Shown here piece after piece: positions 35,446 to 47,392 of a stretch of DNA of 64,000 nucleotides (position 1 is its first letter; each line of letters starts with the position of its first letter). The position numbers and the translations under genes are program-made. The notes beneath the pieces are model-generated. The model did not search any database, was not told the origin of the DNA, and saw only the letters and a list, made by a program, of their open reading frames with translations. Source of the stretch: Plantago major (taxonomy: Eukaryota; Streptophyta; Magnoliopsida; Lamiales; Plantaginaceae); contig CM048839.1 of assembly GCA_026545765.1 (NCBI GenBank), forward strand, positions 17,422,566 through 17,486,565, given 5' to 3'.

Positions 35446-37266
35446 TCAAGCTTCACCCATGAGATAGACTATTGCTCCCTCCCAGATGAACTTTGCAAAT
35501 ATCACTTCTTTGGTGTGATCCCTAATATGCATCAACCGCCTTGAGTAGAAAGCAGTCTCTAATGCTGACTCTTTGCATTGCGCATATTTATTATCCTCAA
35601 GATCAGTTGTAAAATTGAGCAGCACAGGACGTCTGGGATCATAGGAGTATTCTCTCATTCTTGCAGCCCATTTTGCTGCTTCCCAGACCCCAAACCTGAC
35701 AGGCACCGAAAGAAAGAAAGTAAACACGGGATGTGTAATTGAACTGGAAACTAGACTCAACATTTCCAACTGTTACTCCCTATTTAGCATCAAATTTGAA
35801 ACACGGCAGAGTTCCAATTGAAATTGAATTGCAGGACAAATTCATGTTTTGTACAGAAAATTGTTTGATCTTTTGCCACATTACTAGGTACTTACTATCT
35901 ATGAATAAAAAAATAGCCAGCACAGTTGGTGTTACCTTGCATTTGAAGATGAAGTGATAAGAATGGCAGGGTACAGCACATCTTTCTTGATATTATCATA
36001 TGGAGAATATTCTCGAATAGCCCGAAAATCTTCAATATCCTCAGGGTACCCAAACTCTTCGTAGTCAACATTAAGCAGCGGTATAATAGGTTGCATAAGG
36101 GTGTTTGTTGGATCCAAAAATGGAACCTAAACAAGAACCAGACTATCATGAACTCAACAGAGGTGGGGGGTAGAAAATTGCAAAAGATTGACAGAACAGA
36201 AAATGCGAGAGTTGTTTATAGAACAACCACCTTCAAAATAGCAGCTTGGAATAAATCAGGAAAGGAAGTTAATAGCTGAAGCAACCAACAATCCTCCTGC
36301 ACTATTTCCATTTCATTTCCCCATAATCTGTGAAATTTCAGAAAACTAACACACAAAACCAACTCTTTGATCTGTAAACCTCAGATCACATCCTAACAAC
36401 ACATTATAGTCAATACATTACAATCACCTCTACAATGAGAGAGAGAGAGAGAGAAGCATAAGCTAAAATTGAGATTTAGCCACCATAAGTAACATAACTT
36501 CAAGTAAGTAGATTCCACTGAACAACAGGAAAGCAAATATAACACAAAACCCTCACTCTCGATTCAGCCCAAAACAAATAATTGAAATTTTTGCATTTCA
36601 TTTCCCGTCATCTGAAAATTTGGATACCCTAACGCACAAAATACACTTCAAATCACACCTCTCAACCCCGTGTATTCAATACAACTACATAAACAAATAC
36701 ACACAATTAAACATTATCAAATTCCTCGATGCATACAATTGTCTAAGTAAGTACGTATCATTAAACATCATCATCTCTATGTAACCTATGAACCTCAAGT
36801 CACATCCTATTCAAAAAAAATACATAAACCTCTTTAAAGAAAAAAATCAACACGATAATCGGAGAATCTGAAATCACAACCTATCAACATTCAACACCTT
36901 CTATTCAATACAGTTACAAGTTACCTAATAAACACATACAAGTAAAACTAAACATTACCGAATTTCGAAACAATCGGAGAAAGCTTAAGCTAAGAATAAG
37001 ATAACAAACCAAGGTCCCCATAGAACCGGAGGCGTAGACAGTTGATTGATCGTTCTAGCCGACATTTCCGCGAAAAGCTTGGACTACAAACGATCAGTGT
37101 CGAACATGACAGCTTCAGTTTACTTCTCCTCCTGCTCCAGAGCCACGTACATGTGCCGCATCGCCGTTGACATCCAGTTGTACTGGTCTTCCCACGACTC
37201 ACCGTGCAGGCTCATTTTCACCGGCTTCTTCGGCGGTTTGGGCGGAGATGGAGGTGTCTCCGTCAT
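35446..37266 (-). pseudogene. Decayed prolyl-oligopeptidase-like (S9) gene
   Basis: Fragments of a plant oligopeptidase-B-like serine peptidase lie in the right order, but the middle is missing. Exon 1 (37266 to about 37010) reads MTETPPSPPKPPKKPVKMSL, then HGESWEDQYNWMSTAMRHMY, and ends at LSTPPVLWGPW. It has two in-frame stops, TAA at 37122-37120 and TAG at 37086-37084. The active-site exon (ending 36231) holds GNSAGGLLVASAIN with the nucleophile serine, then an extra base shifts SFPDLFQAAILK out of frame. Exon 36126-35936 (VPFLDPTNTLMQP...) and exon 35695-35446 (FGVWEAAKWAARMRE...) are open, but the C-terminus diverges after ALETAF. The beta-propeller exons between are absent. A dead gene, not an alternative product. 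Confidence 0.85.
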
Positions 37267-38085
37267 CTGTGGACTATAATTGACGCGTTGGAGGTGGTGG
37301 CCGGAGGGGCGGCGGAGGAGGGTGGTGGATTAGGGATCAGGGGTTTAGGAAAGGGTTTTACCGATTTAGGTACGAATTTTGATTTCTCCAGAGTAGAAAT
37401 GCTAATGACAGAAGCTAGTAGTATTACCCTTTCTTACATTGTCAATTAAGCCGTGGGAATTTTGATTCTCACTCCCGAATAAATTGTTCGTAATTGTAAT
37501 TGTTCGGGACTCAAATTACGTATACACTAGATCACAACCCGCTCTCGACAAAAATCAAATCATAACATTTAATTTATGACACTCAACTCAACCAATTGAG
37601 TTAGACCCCATTAGCTAATCCCAATTCTTTTCAAAGTTTTTATCTATTTATAATCATTTTTTTTTTTTAAATACTATGACAATATCAAACTGGACGTTTT
37701 GAAAGAATGAGATAAATATGAGTATCTATTAACTTGGAAATTATTTGAACAGAGATGAATATTTAACTTGGCCCTTAATTAGTAAAATTGAAACAATTTT
37801 AATTTTCACAATTTTTAAAAAAAAATTGGTCCCCAAAAAGTATGTGGTTAAGAATGAATTTAAAATATTAATTGAGTGGAAAAGTATACGTGGGCCCAAA
37901 AATGTGTGGTTAAAAATAAATTGTAGTATTATGGAATTAATTTCTATAAAATTAAATATAAAAATTTTAGTGAAACGTTTAAAATGGAAAATTGTTTCAA
38001 TTTTACAGAAACGAATACTATTCACCAACTTCCAACATGCGATGGTAAACTTGAAACATGTGCCAACTACCAACACAATCACATA
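37267..38085. other. Intergenic, AT-rich
   Basis: Former upstream region of the pseudogene and AT-rich DNA. Nothing else recognised. Confidence 0.4.
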
Positions 38086-38087
38086 TA

Positions 38088-38319
38088 CTCCCTCCGTCCC
38101 AGGGAATTTCATACATTATGCAAAAAGTTAAAGTAATGATAGAATATAGAAAAATTGAGAAAATGTGTAATTTTAGTGGCAAAATGTGTAATTTGAGTGT
38201 AAAGTTGAGATTGTTTATTATTTGTTGGGTGTGGAATCGCTTACTTTTTTGGTAATGTATGAAGTTCTGTGGGACGGCTAAAAATGACAAATGTATGAAG
38301 TTCTGCGGGACGGAGGGAG
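38088..38319. mobile_element. Stowaway MITE
   Basis: Ends CTCCCTCCGTCCCAGGGAAT and the complement of GTTCTGCGGGACGGAGGGAG, bounded by TA at 38086-38087 and 38320-38321. The words ACTTCATACAT/ATGTATGAAGT are shared with the element at 51041-51242, so they are one family. Non-coding. Confidence 0.85.
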
Positions 38320-38321
38320 TA

Positions 38322-39442
38322 CAATTTATTTCAATACAAGCTGGAATTGATTTTTTCTACAAAAATTCAAATCGAATATAAAAAAATTAGGGTAAATTAC
38401 AAATTGATAACATTTAAATAAAATAAAATCTAAGTTAAAAAAAATCTGAAGTATTTGATTTCAAACACGAATTGAGAATTTTTTTGTACAAATTAACTAC
38501 AAAATCTCTATTTAAATTTCAAATTGAGATAACTCAATTCATCTTCAATTCATTGTGGAGACTAATAATAAAACCACCACGATTTCCGAAAGCCAGCCAG
38601 ACATTCAAAGTCGTAGTGTACACTCATCAATTTGCAGTCTCCCATCCCATCTCTAGAACTCAATCAGTCACTATTCTTCTGTCAAGGTAAAATTTATTCC
38701 TACAATACAACTCAATCCCCTAGTAACTTTCCTTCTGTCAAGGTAAAAATTACTGTACAACAGACAACAAATTGTGCTTAGAATTAAATATACAGTCGAA
38801 ATTTTGGTACACACTTAAAAATAAAAAAATGTACTCCCTAAGTATTCTACCGGACCGTATTTATAAGTAAAGAGTAGAAATGTACCACAAATATTATGAT
38901 TTTAGTTATAAACTCTAATTTTACCAAGAATATCGATGTATACATAACGTAAATCATGTGTTTTTGTTAAATACCATGATGTCATATATTTAGTACTTCA
39001 ATTATCATTTTAGGTTAAAACATTGATGTTCACATTTAAAATAGTTGATGATACACATAATATTTACTGATAATACATAAAATGTTCACCCAAATACTAA
39101 CATTATTGGCTTGATAGAAAACATGTTTGTGGATAAAAGTCTTTTTTAAAACATAAAAAAGGATTGTATGCCAAAATACTTTGTGTTCATTTAGATGCAA
39201 ACTTTGGGACAACATTTAGGAGTGTTTGGCATAATTTAAACTTAATTAAAGTTGAGTTCGAGACTCGAATGTGTTTACTTCAATTGAATTGGAACGGTAC
39301 TTATGAAAGTGCACTGTTTTGTACTGTGTTACATCAACAATGAACTTAACAGTCTAGTTTTTACTGTGCGGGATATTATTGTAATATTGCCTTCTTCACT
39401 AATCTTTAACCTAGTACGAACATGTCAAATGTTTAGAAGATT
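38322..39442. other. Intergenic, AT-rich
   Basis: No gene or bounded repeat seen. The word CCTTCTGTCAAGGTAAAA occurs twice, near 38676 and 38729, as a short local duplication. Confidence 0.4.
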
Positions 39443-39445
39443 TAA

Positions 39446-40025
39446 GACCACTCCCAATGGAGTGGTCGTGGGGCTCGGCCGGGCCTCACGGCCGGCCGTC
39501 GGTGCTCCAATGGAGCACTCAGGCCGGCCGTGAGGCACGTCTGAGCAAGAAATCAGCCTTCCCACGGCTGATTTCTTGCTCCAGCCGTCACACTGTTCAT
39601 GTGGGCCAACACAAGCTGGCCCAATTCTTTATATTTTTTTTTTACTTTTTCATTTTCATTTAATTATAATTCATAAAATATAAAATATAAAAATATAAAA
39701 GTTACACCGATTTTTATGGTTTTTCGTTCTCTACAAATATAGACCAATCTTGACTATATTTCGATTATTTTAAATTTTACGAATTTTAAACTCTTAATTA
39801 AAAAAATATTTTTATAAATTCAATTTCATTAATTTTAACTTCTACAAACTCTTATAATATGTTAAACAAGTTAAAAAATATAAAAAAAATACAAAAAAAT
39901 AATAAAAAATACTATTCACGGTCGTCGATAATTATTGGACAATTTTTTTCGCATATTGGTTGTTAAATCGTCGTCATTAATCAAGAACTATTCACGGTCG
40001 TAAGCACGACCCATTGGGAATGGTC
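39446..40025. mobile_element. PIF/Harbinger-like MITE with GC-rich hairpins
   Basis: Ends GACCACTCCCAATGG and the complement of CCATTGGGAATGGTC, bounded by TAA at 39443-39445 and 40026-40028. A GC-rich 5' part holds two strong hairpins (39483-39536 and 39543-39581), and the rest is AT-rich. Same terminal family as 6170-6747. No transposase. Confidence 0.75.
39483..39581. repeat. Two adjacent perfect hairpins
   Basis: Hairpin 1 pairs GCCTCACGGCCGGCC (39483-39497) with its exact complement at 39522-39536, and inside it GTGCTCC (39502-39508) pairs with GGAGCAC (39512-39518). Hairpin 2 pairs GAGCAAGAAATCAGCC (39543-39558) with its exact complement at 39566-39581 across a 7-base loop. Both lie inside a MITE; a transcript would fold strongly. 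Confidence 0.85.
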
Positions 40026-40034
40026 TAAAAGAGT

Positions 40035-40520
40035 CTTGAATAGATTGAACTATTTAGAGAAAAAGATTGAATAAAAAGATTCTCTGAAGAAAATATGTCA
40101 ACATGACTCTTCAAGATGAGGATAAGCATGGAAAGAAGATCTGGACTTGATTGTTGACATGTTATATATACAAGATCAAGGCCAGAAACAAGCAGCGAGA
40201 TTAGAAGCATTCTTAGCATATTATTGATATTTCTTCTAGTCTTGACACTCGATAGTTTGCTAGTCTTTGCTGCTATTGTTGGATCGGGTGTGTGATCTCA
40301 GTCATCTAGGTCTGTCTAGATCAGTAGCAATAGAATATGTGAAACTATTCTGATGATTTGTTTTGGCAATTCAAGCTTTCATCTTGTGAAAGTCTTAAAC
40401 CTAGTTTTTGTAAATCCTCTTTGAAATAGTGGATATTTTGCCTATGGCTCGGCAGGTATATAAATATACCTGCTAGAAATTATTTTGTGTGTTGTTTAAT
40501 TACATGCGTTTCGATTGTTT
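40035..40520 (+). mobile_element. Decayed LTR related to the TRIM-like element
   Basis: Shares with the 22.3-23.8 kb LTRs the words TTTTTGTAAATCCTC, AGTGGATATTTGCC, TATACCTGCTAGAAAT and an ATATATACAAGATCA block, in the same order. The ends are eroded and no target duplication is clear, so it is an old solo LTR or fragment of the same family. Confidence 0.65.
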
Positions 40521-40965
40521 TAGGCTCGATACCAATGCTATAATATCATTAATACCAATGTCCTTACGTTTTTTCAACCTATTTTTAAGACACCTATTAT
40601 TTACAATTAAATTAAATTTTCTCTCTCTACATACTCTTTTTTTTCTCTATTTAATTTTAATTTATTTAATTGAAATTTATTTTAACAACCATATACCGTA
40701 TAAAATTTTAATTATATTGCAAACACAATTTTTCACAACTCAATTAAAGCTGATTTACTATTCACTTGTTAAAGTTCTGTTAATGTCGTATGCCAAATAA
40801 CCTATCCTATTAGTGAATGTGTACACTCTTGTGAGGAACGGGATGAACCGATTGTTTTAATTAAAACTAGAATATTTCAAACAAACCAATAATGTTTTAT
40901 GTATTAATATTATTTTGTACTATTATAAAATATTTTAAATGTGAACATTAATGTTTTAGCACAAA

Positions 40966-41353
40966 GCAAAGTCTCATGAGAGACGGTATTTAAATAACCT
41001 ATTTATAGACGGTTTGTGTTATCACTAAAATCATTCATATTATTAATCAAAACGTCTATGTTGTTAACAAAATAAGTATTGTTGTAATATGAAAAAAACA
41101 CCATTGTTGAGAACATATGTATTTCACAAAGTCTCATGAGAGATGGTCTCTAGATAACTTATCTAGAGACGGACTATATTATCAATAAAATCATCCATGC
41201 TATTAATAAAAAACGTCTATGTTGTTAAAGACATAAGTTTTGCAGTAATATGAAAAAACACCAATGTTGAGAACATATGTGTTTTGATTAATAACATCGA
41301 TGATTTTCTTGATAATATAGGTTCGTCTCTAGATAACCGTCTCTCAGGTGACT
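40966..41353. mobile_element. MITE with internal direct duplication
   Basis: The left end AAGTCTCATGAGAGACGGT and the right end (complement AAGTCACCTGAGAGACGGT) are inverted repeats. The body contains a direct duplication of about 145 bp: the unit starting CACAAAGTCTCATGAGAGA-like sequence recurs near 41115 and again runs through AAAACGTCTATGTTGTTAA and GTTGAGAACATATGTG. Non-coding. Confidence 0.6.
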
Positions 41354-41394
41354 TACTATTTATTTAAAAAAAGTCAATTTTTACTAAAATTCTA

Positions 41395-42397
41395 CTTTCT
41401 CCGTCATAGTATAAACTTCCTGCTTTGTCATTTTTTTTAACAGCAATGTTAAACGCAACACAAAATATTTGTAACTTGACCAAAATACCCCCAGCTAAAA
41501 AAACAAACTTACAAAGTTAAAGAAAAATCGAAATAACTCGTATATACAAACACAAAAACATTAACATGCACGATCGAACACAAAATAACAACACTAAACA
41601 TGAATCGGAAAAAAATGAACAATTTTTTTTTTCCGCAAAATATTTTGTTTATACAAAAAACATTAAAATGCACGATGGAACACAAAATAACAATACTAAA
41701 CATGAATCGGGAAAAAAATTTAATGATTTTTTTCCGGAAAATATTTTGCAAAAGTTTAAAAAAAACCCAAAAAAGCAAAAAAAAAAAAAAAAAAAAAGGA
41801 CCATGATATGGCCGGTTTTAAAACCGACCATATCATAAAGTGGCCGGTTTTAAAACTGGCCACTTCATGAATAGGCACTTTTTTATTTTTTAAAAAAAAA
41901 AAACCTGATTTATGAAATGGCCGGTTTTAAAACCGGCCATTTCATGATTTGGCCGGTTTTAAAACCGGCCATTTCATGGTCACAATTTGTCTTTTTTTTT
42001 TTTTTTGGTTTTTTTTTTTAACTTTTGTAAAAACGAAATATTTTCCGGAAAAAAATCATTAAATTTTTTTCCCGATTCATGTTTAGTATTGTTATTTTGT
42101 GTTCCATCGCGTTTTTAGATAAACGAATATTTTATGAAAAAATTGTTCATTTTTTTCCGAAATTTTGAAATTTTGTGTTTATCGATGTTAATTAGTGTAT
42201 ACGTCGAATAATGTTTTCGTGTTTGCATATACGAGTTTTTTAATTTTTTCGTATTTCATAAGTTTGTTTTTTAGTTAAGGGCATTTTCGTCAAGTTACAA
42301 AATATTTGTGTTGCGTTTAGCCGAAAACTTGTTGCGTTTAACAATCCCTTTTCTTAATGTAAATAAATTGAAAATGGACAAGTTACGTGGGAAGGAG
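41395..42397. mobile_element. Long fold-back element with Stowaway-like ends
   Basis: Outer ends CTTTCTCCGTC and the complement of GTGGGAAGGAG are bounded by TA (41393-41394 and 42398-42399), as in Stowaway elements. Within them, the left arm (about 41440-41790) and right arm (about 42000-42348) are long inverted repeats sharing GTTAAACGCAACACAAA, ACTCGTATATACAAACAC and GGAACACAAAATAACAATAC. The loop holds four short palindromes and A/T runs. The arms contain open frames only by low-complexity chance. Confidence 0.65.
41806..41982. repeat. Four palindromes GGCCGGTTTTAAAACCGGCC
   Basis: Four units share the core GGCCGGTTTTAAAACCGGCC. Units 1 and 2 are adjacent at 41806-41870 and units 3 and 4 at 41915-41982. 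Units 1 and 2 each carry one change in the core. Their flanks differ but remain self-complementary in at least three: ATAT/ATAT, AAGTG/CACTT and AAATG/CATTT. Each unit can form a hairpin or cruciform. Confidence 0.85.
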
Positions 42398-42526
42398 TAT
42401 ATGGGTTGGAGTAGAATACTTTGTCCTCCATCAGTGACCAGTCCAATCAGTTACTCGATATAGATTTCATCTTCCATTTCCAGTAATACTTGCCAATTTC
42501 CATCTCCTCCTCAAAACAAAACCAGC

Positions 42527-44478
42527 ATGTATTCGTTTCCGAGAAACAATAATAACATGATGACACGGAATCATAAATCCAACCCATCATTCTTCAAGAT
42601 CCTCTCAACAGATGAAGACTTCAGTCACCGACTAGTAAGTCAATTCACTTTCTTCCAACATAATTAATAATGATTAATAATTGTCTGTTACTCACAGCTC
42701 CCAATTAATTTTGTCAGCAATTGCCGCCAGATTTTGTTCGAATCCACCGAGATACTCTCCCTAGGAATGCCACGCTAAGAAACACTTGCTCTGGACAAAC
42801 ATGGGATGTCAAAATTGATCGTTCTGGGAAATGTTGTTGCTTCACTAAAGGGTGGACTAAATTCGTGCAAGATTTTAAGCTGGACCTTGGTGAGTCGGTT
42901 GTTTTCTGGTACGATGAAGATGATTTTGTCTTCGATGTTGCTGCCTATGAGGTTCATGGTTCTGAAAAGAAGATATTTGGGCCTGATTTTCGGGTAAAAT
43001 CGGAGGAGCCTCGTGATCAAAATGCTGTGAACGAAGGTTAGCTTTCTTCACTTCATGTTCTTGATCATTAGTCTTTCGAGTGTTTCTGCATTTGTAATTG
43101 TAGGTGTAGCCATTTACTTCTATGAATTTCCTCTGTTCTTACTGATTATCAGTCATTTAAGTAATTCTAGCAATTTTCATCTCTACATATTCTCTGTTTT
43201 CCCCAGTTCTTGTTGATTAGTTAGTCTTCTGAGTAATCCTAATTACGTCTCTGCGCATTCTCTGTTTTTGAAGAATCAGACTATGTGAGTGATGAAGATT
43301 TGGTGGTGGTTGATGATTCGGAGAGTGAGAGTGAGGCTGAATTTGAGAATCTTGCTGATACCTGCCCAAAGTTTGAAATGGTTCTTAAGGGTTATCATTA
43401 TTCCAGATTAGTAAGTTCCTCAAAACCTCAACTGCTCAACAGTCTGATTTAAATTACATTCTTTTTATCTTTAGTTTACTAAACTATTGCAATTTTCTTT
43501 TGTTGTTTGCAACCTTAGCCGCTTCGCAGTGAATTTGTTCACAAAGCCGGTTTAGAAGGCAAACAATCTGTAGTTCTAGAGTATGCACCGAAGCAGCGAT
43601 TTGCAGCTGTTACACTGGATCAACAGGCAAACAGGCTTGACATTGCTTTCGGATGGAATGGGTTCCGGAGGCAAAATAGCTTAGTATTTGGGAAATCCTA
43701 CTCGTTCGTGTTCAATGAGGCAAAGAACGTGATCCAGGTTCAGCCAGTCAGAGAAAACTTGCAAAATGAGTCACAAAGGAAAAGGAAGAGAAAAAGTCCG
43801 GATGTGCACAACGAGACACGGAGGGGAAAGAAAAGAATAAGTCTGGATGTAAGAAAATCGGACCAAGGAATGAAAAATCTAGCCTCTCGTCCTGATCTGG
43901 ATCATCCAGGTTCCAGTTCAATAATCAGAAGTAAGATACATTATAATTTGAATTGTAGAGACAAACCAATAGTGCATTTGTTTCTGTTATTTATTGTAAC
44001 CTGCCTATCTGATTGTGGCAATGAAACAGGAACTGTCAACAAGAAATGTAGCAAGACTTATCAAAGTGCAAAAGCTTTCAGGGAAACACACATGGTTCAA
44101 CGCTCATCCTTCGTATCTTTTATGCAGCCTTCTTATTTTTCATCATACATCTTGGTAAACATAAATCCGTGCAAGTTCTTTACAATTACTCTTTCTTAGT
44201 CCAGCTCACTCCAATATGTTTTCGTTTTCGCTTGGCAGACTATACCAATGTCCATTGTGAAAGACACTTTTCATGGTGAGATGAGTGAAATAGAGCTTCG
44301 TGTTTTAAATAGGAAAAAGTGGCCCGCCATGTGTAAGTACTCTAGGAACAGCGGATATCTATGCGGTGGGTGGAGCAGTTTCGCAACGGATAACCAGCTT
44401 AAAGTAGGAGATGCGTGTGCGTTTGAAGTGAACAAGAACAACAAGTTTATATGGGACGTTACTATCTTCAGATGTTGA
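42527..44478 (+). CDS. B3-domain REM-type protein A (three B3 domains)
   Basis: Exons 42527-42634, 42718-43036, 43274-43410, 43519-43930, 44030-44154 and 44239-44478 join in frame to 446 residues. B3 domain 1 is at about residues 20-118 (PSFFKIL...LPPDFV...TWDVKI...GWTKFVQDFKLDLGESVVFWY). B3 domain 2 is at about 173-278 (CPKFEMVLKGYHYSRL...GWNGFRRQNSL). B3 domain 3 is at about 351-446 (SSFVSFMQPSY...LCGGWSSFATDNQLKVGDACAFEV). The linkers are acidic (DDSESESEAEFE) and basic (RKRKRKSPD, KKRIS), the latter a likely nuclear signal. REM-type B3 proteins bind DNA, often in reproductive meristems; target and role of this one are unknown. First member of a same-strand array. Confidence 0.92.
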
Positions 44479-44742
44479 AAATGCCATAACATGAACCTAT
44501 CCTAGAACTCGTGCTTGTTTAAGCACCAATTTTCTGTGGTATGTAGTTGTTTTTCACATATTCAGTGGAGGAAGTAAAAATTGTGGAACTATTTTGCTGG
44601 TTGGTCAGATGATTAGATCCAACTAGTTAGGTCTATGTACTTGTTTTGAAATTTGTCTATCTACTAATCATGTCCTATATCCTGGTTACAACTTAGATAT
44701 CTTGCACTCCCAAGTTCTTTAATATTCCCACCATTTCAGATA

Positions 44743-44948
44743 CAACTTTCCGTTTCCGACGTTTCACTAAAAGTGTTACAATTTTCATTTATGAAAATTA
44801 GTTAAATAATAAAACTCCTTACCTTTCACTTTTATTTCAATATGTCACTTAGTTAATCTCTAATAATCAGGGGACTACTTGTACTTTCTACTTTTTTTTT
44901 AAATTGGTGCAAATTTAAATTGTAACACTTTTTCTGAAATTGAGGGAG
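44743..44948. mobile_element. Eroded Stowaway MITE
   Basis: The right end GTAACACTTTTTCTGAAATT, then GAGGGAG and TA at 44949-44950, matches the 9519-9756 family. The left end (near 44743, CAACTTTCCGTTTC...AAAAGTGTTACAA) is more diverged, so its boundary is approximate. Confidence 0.55.
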
Positions 44949-44950
44949 TA

Positions 44951-45533
44951 CTAGTACTGTAAAAGGTCTGGTAAATATGTGCTTTGTCAAAATATTAGCT
45001 ACTGTTGATAAACAATTCTTACCCCTACTTGACTCTTCAAGGTTTACATGTTCACTCTCGCAGACCTCAATTCAAGAAATAACTCCCGTCTTCATAATCA
45101 CAGTAAGGATCAATTTGACATAATGTATAACAAGAAGAGTCAGAAGTACTTATCTGAATGGACAGATTCATAAAGCAAGAAGTTTAAACTTTTTGTCAAT
45201 AGAATTAAATTTTCTCCGCACAAGACTGCTTTCAGATCATCATCATCATCATCTCAATTCAATATAGCTTTCCATATATAGAAAATGCCAGTAAGTAAGC
45301 TATAGCTAACCTTTCAGAAAAGCAAGGACAGTTTCAGGAAAATGGAAAGACTTTTCTGTACTCTAATTGATATTGAGTTATTGACATTGATTGAAAAAAT
45401 TAATCTTCTGTAAAAACACTGGAATACTGAGAAAGATATATACTTCACTCTCTCCAACATTAAAGAACTCTTGTTTTTGCTTCATAACTTGTCTGAGAAA
45501 TCTGTGTGCATTCACTCATTCATCAACACAAAC
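44951..45533. other. Intergenic between REM A and B
   Basis: Includes a short CAT run near 45238-45252 and the likely promoter of gene B. No other gene seen. Confidence 0.4.
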
Positions 45534-47392
45534 ATGAACCGGAATAGAAACTCCAACCCATCCTTCTTCAAGATCTTGCTTGAAGATTTTGCATTCCGTC
45601 TCGTAAGTCTATCCATTTACTTGCTTGATTCACAGCTAAACATGAAACTAATGTAACCGTGTGATAAATGTCTTCATGATTTCGTTATCGTGCAGTCACT
45701 GCCGCCTTATTTCGCTCGACTACACGGAGATGCTCTGCATAAGAATGCCAAACTCAGAACTGGTTCCGGAGAAACGTGGGATGTGGAGATTGAGCAGACT
45801 GATAGGAAAGGGATACTTTGTTTCACTAAGGGGTGGACTGAGTTTGTGAGAGATGCTAACCTGCAACTCGGGGAGTTCGTTGTTTTCTGGTTCGATAGCA
45901 ATCGGTCCGTGTTCGATGTTGCTGTGTATGGGATCCACGGTTCTGAAAAGGCGATACAGGGCCGTTCTTCAGGGAGTAGATCACTCCCTGTCGACATCGA
46001 CTACGACAAGGTTAAAATAGTGGGAGAAGATCAGCAAAAAGGTTAGACCGATTTCTTATAGTTTTTCGTTTAATCTCTTTCGCCTTATGTAATGCAACAA
46101 GTTTTGGTTTTGACGTTTAAGCTTGCCTTTTCTTATGTAGATGATCAAAATGATGAAAATCTGATGGAGGATGCACGCTCAGAGGCCGAAAGTGATGCTG
46201 ATTTTGACATCTCGTCTTGTCCAAAATTCGACATCAAGCTCAAGAACTACCATAAATCAAGAATGGTAATTTCATTGTATGCTTTTGCCCAACAGTGGAC
46301 TGAATGTCAATATTCATTTTTTGAAGAATATTTAATGGAACGATATTTTCTAATTGTCTAAACTATACAAGAGTTGATTTGTTGAGGCAATGCCAGTTTA
46401 AGAAGAAGCTACATGAGTTTTCTAGTCAGAAATTAATTAAACCTAAGTAAAATTGCAGTTTTTCGATTTCAATATAGTGCAGTATGATATTATTGTTCTG
46501 TCTGTCATTCCAATTTTAGAGAATCTTCAAGAGCTTTGCTGAGGAGGCTGATTTAGTCGGCAAAGAAGCCGTGGTTTTAGAGTATGTACCCACACAGCGA
46601 TGCTCGATTGTTGCTGTGGATGACAAGTCTAGCACTAGTCCCTTTAGGCTTGAGTTGGCTTCTGGCTGGAGGGAATTCTGGAATGAAAATGGGTTAGAGA
46701 TAGGGAAAACCTACTCATTCGTGTTCAACCAAGCGAGGAATGTGTACCAGGTTCAGCCTGATGATAATGCACGAGATCTTTCATCTCCTTGCGATAGTCC
46801 GAGTTCTAAAATCAAATGTGAGATGCATTATCATTTGAAACACATTGAAAATCATGTATGATTTGATTTTTCTGTGTTATGAACTTATGCTGATGTTTCT
46901 TTGACGACTATATGCCGCAGATTCCACCAAAGGAACAGCAACAATTGAGAAGAAAACAAGCAAGGCCTACCAAAAGGAAAAAGCCTACTGGAAGAACACA
47001 AACAGGGCCTCATCCTTCACATCTTTTATGCAGCCTTCATATGGAGCTTGTGTGGTAATTTTACAATCATATAAAGTTTTGACAGGTTCCTTTTTTTCTT
47101 TTTCATCAAGAAACTCACTAGTCACTATAATGTGATCCTTTGTCATTGGCAGTCTGTACAGAAGTCCATCGTTGTCAAACATTTGACTGGTGATACGAAC
47201 AATATAAAGCTTCGTGTTTCAAGTGGCCGAATCTGGGAAGTGAACAGCATATGCGGCAAGACCACCGTGCACTTTTCTCGTGGTTGGAAGGGCTTTGTGG
47301 ACGGGAATAACATCAAAGTAGGTGACGCTTTGGTGTTTGAAGTGAACGAGAGCGATCAATCAATTTGGGACGTTACGATATTTCGCAGTTGA
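45534..47392 (+). CDS. B3-domain REM-type protein B (three B3 domains)
   Basis: Exons 45534-45602, 45696-46041, 46141-46265, 46520-46817, 46921-47054 and 47153-47392 join in frame to 403 residues. Exon number, phases and the 240-base last exon equal those of gene A, 1 kb upstream, so the two arose by duplication. B3 domain 1 is at about residues 9-112 (PSFFKILLEDF...LPPYFARLHGDAL...GWTEFVRDANLQLGEFVVFWF), domain 2 at about 165-262 (CPKFDIKLKNYHKSRM...GWREFWNENGLEIGKTYSFVF) and domain 3 at about 308-403 (SSFTSFMQPSY...GWKGFVDGNNIKVGDALVFEV). The linker before domain 2 is acidic. No lesion seen. Likely nuclear DNA-binding protein of unknown targets. Confidence 0.92.

Noticed and set aside
41509..41838. 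Open frames on both strands of about 80-90 codons
   Set aside because: They come from AT-rich inverted-repeat arms and homopolymer runs and have no protein features.
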